A stretch of DNA of 64,000 nucleotides. Origin: Aquilaria yunnanensis (lineage: Eukaryota > Streptophyta > Magnoliopsida > Malvales > Thymelaeaceae). The notes beneath the pieces are model-generated. The model was not told where the DNA came from. It made no database searches and was given only the letters and a program-made list of their open reading frames with translations. The stretch is from NCBI GenBank assembly GCA_039654915.1, contig CM077594.1, positions 93,634,893 to 93,698,892 of the forward strand, written 5' to 3'. Shown one piece after another: positions 59,974 through 64,000 of this stretch. Every line of letters starts with the position of its first letter. The first letter of the stretch is position 1. A program made the position numbers and the translations under genes.

Positions 59974-60299
59974 AGAAGGCGGATGTCTTCTCTGACTTTG
60001 GTTTATATGACATCTACCAGAGTCATACTCTTCATCTTCACCTTGCTTTTATTTTTTTTTTCTCTTGGGACTTTGGTGAAAGCATACGTAGGTATCAACG
60101 AATTTGTTCTTGTTTGATCGGAGACTCAATGTATTTCCTTAATTGGAAACAATCTTTGGTGTTATGCCCATGATCTCTGTGAAATTGACGCTATTTTTTT
60201 TCATATTTTTCTTCTTGTCTGAAGTGATGGGTTTCGGGTGTTGGATTAATGCCCATTGCTTTCCAAAGCTATCAAGATAAATGAATGCTAGTGGCTTTT

Positions 60300-61060
60300 T
60301 ACTTCAGTTTTTCCGAGGCCTTCTTCCTTCTTCACTTTGGTACAAAGGTTGTGGATTTTGCCCTTCGGGGGATTGATGGTCCATCTTTGATCCCCCCATT
60401 CTCTTCTTTTTGGCCATCATATGTTGTTTGACTTTTCGGTAGAATTCATTAAGCATTTTCGGGGGGGTCTTTTGAGAATTTGTAGAAGAGCTGAGAATTT
60501 GTAGAAGAGTTGGGAATCTCTTTTGAGCCCTTTGATCATTGCCAAAAATTAAATTTCTAGACGAACATCCAGGGCACTAAGGGCCTTATGATTGAATCTT
60601 TCAATATAGTCGCAAATGACATCTCCATTCTTTTAGGCTATTTTGAACTTCTGAATGGGCATGTCCACCATTGGCGTAATTTCGATGAATCACTGAATGA
60701 ATGCTGTGGACAACTCTTGGAACCTAATAATTTGTCCCGGGTACCAAGGAGTTATACTAAGTCGTAATAGGCCCAGATAGGGTTACTTCAAAGCATTTGC
60801 AGAGTGTGGCATCATTGGCTCCATACAGCACCATGCTCTTTCTACATTTAGTTAGATGAGCTTGGGGCTCACTTCATCCATCGTAACTTTTGAGACGAGG
60901 TACCCGGAAATCACTAGGCATAGATGCTTCTACTATGACGCAAATGAATGGAGACTCATCTTCAATCAATGTTTCAGAAAACCTTGACCAAAATGGGCTT
61001 TTTGGAGACTTATTTCTCTATCGTATCTAGCCTGTCTAAGATTTTTTCCATCATGGCAAT
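60300..61060 (-). pseudogene. Tat-type Gag remnant
   Basis: Minus-strand fragments include EASMPSDFRVPRLKSYDG near 60900, HLTKCRKSMVLYGANDATL near 60840, RVVHSIHSVIHRNYANGGHA, then KMLNEFYRKVKQHMMAKKKR near 60440. They follow the Gag layout of Tat elements (FxxPxxxxYDGxxDPxxHL...). Heavily frameshifted. Confidence 0.65.
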
Positions 61061-61563
61061 AGTATCACTTTCTTCCCGTTAACAAGAATAGTATGGTAAA
61101 ATGGAGTGATGCCTCATTCTGGGCAAATAACTATGATGACAAGGGGAAGGAGTTTTTCCTTAGGGAGAGGGACTTTGATGTCATGAAAGCCTCCATTTTC
61201 TCGACCTTGACCTTGCAGTCTAGCGTCCGTGAAATGGCAGGTTCTCGGTCGAGGACTTTTACTGACTGAACTCTAGCGAAGTGATCTGCGACCTCACTCC
61301 AAGTGTGCTATAGGGGAAGATGTCCCATATGTGAACGAGCTTGTGACCATTGCCTGTCACACTGTTAAGTCATTTTGGCAATAATGGAATGCTGGAAGTC
61401 GTGCAAAAAAACCCATTGTGACTGTAAGAGGACGTTTGTCCTTTGGTAGATAAGGCTCTAAAGGTGGATCTGTTGTTGTCAGAGGCTCCACACGTGGACT
61501 AGGATTTAGGGACCCCCTTGTCCTTAGAATGCCAAGTTTCCACAACGGCAATGTGAGATTGAG

Positions 61564-61581
61564 TTCCCACAGACGGAGCCA
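61564..61581 (-). other. Primer binding region of the Tat-type element
   Basis: The minus strand reads TGGCTCCGTCTGTGGGAA just inside the 5' LTR. From memory, many plant gypsy elements have TGGCGCCGTCTGTGGGAA here, a one-base difference. Confidence 0.65.
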
Positions 61582-61583
61582 AA

Positions 61584-62117
61584 TGATGTTCAAAGACATC
61601 CTCTATGTATGACATGTCAACCTCTAAAGGGGTTTGCCTTTGAATAGTATTTACAAAAGAGTAAAATAAGGGTCAGGAAGCTCCCTAGAGTATTATCGGG
61701 GAGGGGACCTCTGATGCCCAAGTCAGTGTAAAGAAATGGAGGTGTATGAGAGCAATAAGTAGAGGAATGTGAAGTTAGGTGGTTTACCTAAGAGCTTCTT
61801 TCGAGTACATATAGGGTGGTTGTGGATAAAGTCGTTTTGCTCGAGCAAGGGAGATTCGAACAAGTGGATGGCCTAATTTGGAAAGCTTTCGGTCCGTACC
61901 CTAGAAGAGGTGTCTCCAGTTGGACTAGGGCTAGTAGACAGTGGGTGGCTTCTGTTAGTGGTCCTAGGGGGACAACATGTTCGGCCTTTTCCTCTGAAGT
62001 CACTTTAGTGTGTTTCAAGGGTGTTACCAAATTCAGACGACTTCTCTGTTTTCCTAGGCTGGTGGGCCTATTTTTCGAAGGTGATGGGCCTGTTATCCGA
62101 GGGTGGTAGGCTTATCA
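61584..62117 (-). repeat. 5' LTR of the Tat-type element
   Basis: + strand TGATGTTCAAAGACATCCTC ... GGTGGTAGGCTTATCA. Diverged partner of 52980-53523. A 97-codon frame at 61816-62109 is LTR sequence, as is its counterpart at 53337-53558. Confidence 0.8.
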
Positions 62118-63172
62118 CCTGAGGGCGGTGATCCAAACCCCTTTCTCGAGGGCCGAAGGACTTCTAAACTTACTTTATCCACTAAACTCAGTTAATTTTA
62201 ACAGGTATGGCCTAAATTTGTTCTATTATAAAAAATATCATTGAATATAAAATTTTTATCAATTAAGTGCTTTTTTTCAAACTTGGATGAGTATATACTT
62301 TGAAAGTTTAGCTATTTGGTCTATCTTAGAGCAATTATATGATCCATTTATGACTTAAACATTTATTATAAGAAAAAAAAATTATTATTGTAGCAAAGGT
62401 CATTGTGAAAAATTTGAGGAAAAGATTCTTGGCTCCTAGGATTAGTTGCCTATATTATAATAAAGCTGAATTTTAGCAGCAATTTTTTTTATTTCAATTT
62501 TTAAAATATTGAAAAAATTATAAGATTTATTTTTGCCACATGGTTATCCCTTTTAATACTGTAACACAAATTTTTATTCTTAGCAAATAATAACTCTTTT
62601 TTATATACTGAATAATATTAAAGTATTGTTTCCATTTTTATTTTTTTTAAAGCCAATCAAATCTTATGAGTTGCATCAAAGTGGCATTATGCATGAATTA
62701 TTTTTTTCAAAAATCATTACTTTAACCACCAAATTTAGCTAAATTTAATGAATATGCCCTCAATTTTTGATAAATGCTTTTGAACATTTATTTTGTGGTC
62801 AATTGGATTCCTCTTTCCTTCGCTTGCTATTCAAACTATAATACTAATAATATTTAATTAATATTTATTTATACATTGAATAATAATAATAATATTCTAA
62901 AGTTTTAATTCTATTTATAAAAAAATAAAATTTTTAAGAAAAGTACCTTTTTTTTTTTTACTAGAAAACCTTATGGGAATTTAAACTCTTAGCTTTATCT
63001 ATACTAACTGGGGCCTAATACTGTCAAGTGAAATTAAAGTTATACGGTTGACTTGATCTATTTATTAGAGAAATATAAGGCTTTATGAATGCTCTAACTT
63101 GAAGTTTTAGGGTTTAAATGATACATTTTAAAAAAATAGATAGTTGTTTGAGGTTAATTAATCTAAAATGAC

Positions 63173-63222
63173 TTACACACACACATATATGTATATATAT
63201 GTATGTATATATATATATATAT
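63173..63222 (+). repeat. Compound CA/TA/TG microsatellite
   Basis: ACACACACATATATGTATAT and following TA units, with single TGTA variants. Confidence 0.9.
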
Positions 63223-63664
63223 GTTGCGGCGGTGAAAATTCCCTACGCAGTAGATGATAATCCCTCTTAGAAAACGATGTGTATGATTAAACTAGAACGA
63301 GAAAGACACTAGGTACATGAATTGTATAATTAGCTAAACTTATAAGTTTCTACTAATTTCTCAAATTGTATATGAGTAAATACTGAAAATGAAGAAAAAT
63401 GTGTTAAATAAATTGGAATAAATGTAGTATTAGTTAGCTCGTTTAGGGACAAATGTAGTAAATAAAATATTTTAGCTTGTTTTTTGACAACATTAAAAAC
63501 AATAATGCTAATTAATTAGTTGGTTAAAGGTGAGATCCACTTAAATTTATAAATAATAAATACCATTTGACTTCATGAAAAAAAAATTACGTGAAACTAT
63601 AGTTTCACAAAACGACAGAATATAATATTAGATTTTCTTTTTTGAATATGAAAATCATATATAG

Positions 63665-63766
63665 ATCGCCTTCCCGAAAGAGGACATTGCCAAGTTGAAC
63701 TCCGTGTCTAGCAAAATGGAACTGATGGGGGAGAATATTATATTTTCGAAGACGATGAAAAAGTAG
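63665..63766 (+). other. Possible last coding exon, identity unknown
   Basis: After an AG, 33 codons run open to a TAG (IAFPKEDIAKLNSVSSKMEL then MGENIIFSKTMKK) in a GC-richer patch. The acceptor context is A/T-rich but not a strong pyrimidine tract. Could equally be chance. Confidence 0.2.
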
Positions 63767-64000
63767 GACCATCGATCACCATGAGATCCCTAGGCAAGAA
63801 CCATTTAGCATATGATGTATTTTGGAAAAGCAGCTACAAAGACTAATAATAACACAAGAAATCGAATCAAAGGTAAAAAGGTGATGGAATAAAAAGAGAA
63901 GGGGGCCTGTCTAGTTCTCAGTTAATCTCAAATCTTAATCCCAATAGCCATCACATTGACCAGCCAGATACATTGGACAAAACCACCAATGTTCGGTCCT

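Larger units (their letters stand above)
52980..62117 (-). mobile_element. Tat-type Ty3/gypsy retrotransposon, minus strand, with extra antisense ORF
   Basis: LTRs of about 540 bases (52980-53523 and 61584-62117) flank minus-strand gag, protease, RT, RNase H and integrase remnants. The PBS region is beside the right-hand (5') LTR. Between integrase and the 3' LTR lie about 3 kb with + strand coding remnants, typical of Tat-lineage elements with an additional ORF. A 504-bp hAT element is nested there. No TSD or clear polypurine tract was found. Total about 9.1 kb. All frames are broken. Confidence 0.85.
62118..64000. other. AT-rich right flank, mostly unassigned
   Basis: A stretch at about 62222-62272 resembles 52927-52979, left of the Tat element. 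A microsatellite lies at 63173-63222. The last 350 bases are GC-richer and may approach a gene. Confidence 0.4.

Noticed and set aside
61816..62109. 97-codon frame similar to one at 53337-53558
   Set aside because: The similarity is due to both being LTR sequence of the Tat-type element, not to a protein.
1..64000. CRISPR arrays, bacterial operons, tRNA or rRNA genes
   Set aside because: No regularly spaced repeats with unique spacers, no clover-leaf tRNA signature noticed and no rRNA-like sequence; splice sites, plant MITEs and gypsy elements show a plant nuclear origin.

Overview
This window is AT-rich plant nuclear DNA, probably from a eudicot. It holds one intact-looking gene inside a dense graveyard of transposable elements. 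The gene is an intronless RING-H2 (ATL1-type) ubiquitin ligase on the minus strand at 10714-11784. Almost all other coding signal is broken transposon protein: MuDR-like and hAT transposases and two Ty3/gypsy gag-pol sets. The boundaries below were read by eye from terminal inverted repeats (TIRs), LTRs and target-site duplications (TSDs). No homology search was run.

Layout. 1-4236: right part of a Mutator-like element (MULE) carrying a decayed mudrA-type transposase (+) and, facing it, a two-exon GRF zinc-finger ORF (-). 4827-6655: a non-autonomous MULE with a 9-bp TSD, overlapping the first of three related AT-rich repeats (about 5.27-8.03 kb). 8967-9463: a MITE with a Tourist-like MITE nested in one arm. 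10714-11784: the ATL1-like gene. 12-17 kb: mostly unrecognised AT-rich DNA with small MITEs. 17126-24672: a three-level nest, a 2.6-kb solo LTR inside a 6.8-kb hAT element inside a small MULE. 24.7-34.1 kb: a run of short non-autonomous MULE, hAT and Stowaway-like elements, several with readable TSDs and some with GC-richer interiors typical of Pack-MULEs.

35030-42846: a minus-strand Ty3/gypsy element with both LTRs, PBS and PPT. Its reverse transcriptase is deleted and its integrase is split by a GGGTT-rich hAT-like insertion. 44136-47277: a MULE with arms of about 250 bp containing a second Pack-MULE, then a 440-bp MITE. 49215-49773: an almost perfect 269-bp-arm hairpin. 52980-62117: a minus-strand Tat-type gypsy element with gag, protease, RT, RNase H and integrase remnants, plus an opposite-strand extra ORF between integrase and the 3' LTR. 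A 504-bp hAT element with its own TSD interrupts that ORF. 62.1-64 kb: AT-rich, with a microsatellite and one possible coding exon near the right edge.

The transposon proteins carry many stop codons and some G-to-A changes at key residues, as expected for old, methylated copies. The ATL1-like gene keeps every diagnostic residue and is the only good candidate for a functional host gene. The most unusual features are the convergent mudrA/GRF pair, the long near-perfect hairpin, the antisense ORF of the Tat element, and the shared subterminal repeats that tie a small hAT derivative at 33 kb to the large hAT at 17-24 kb.
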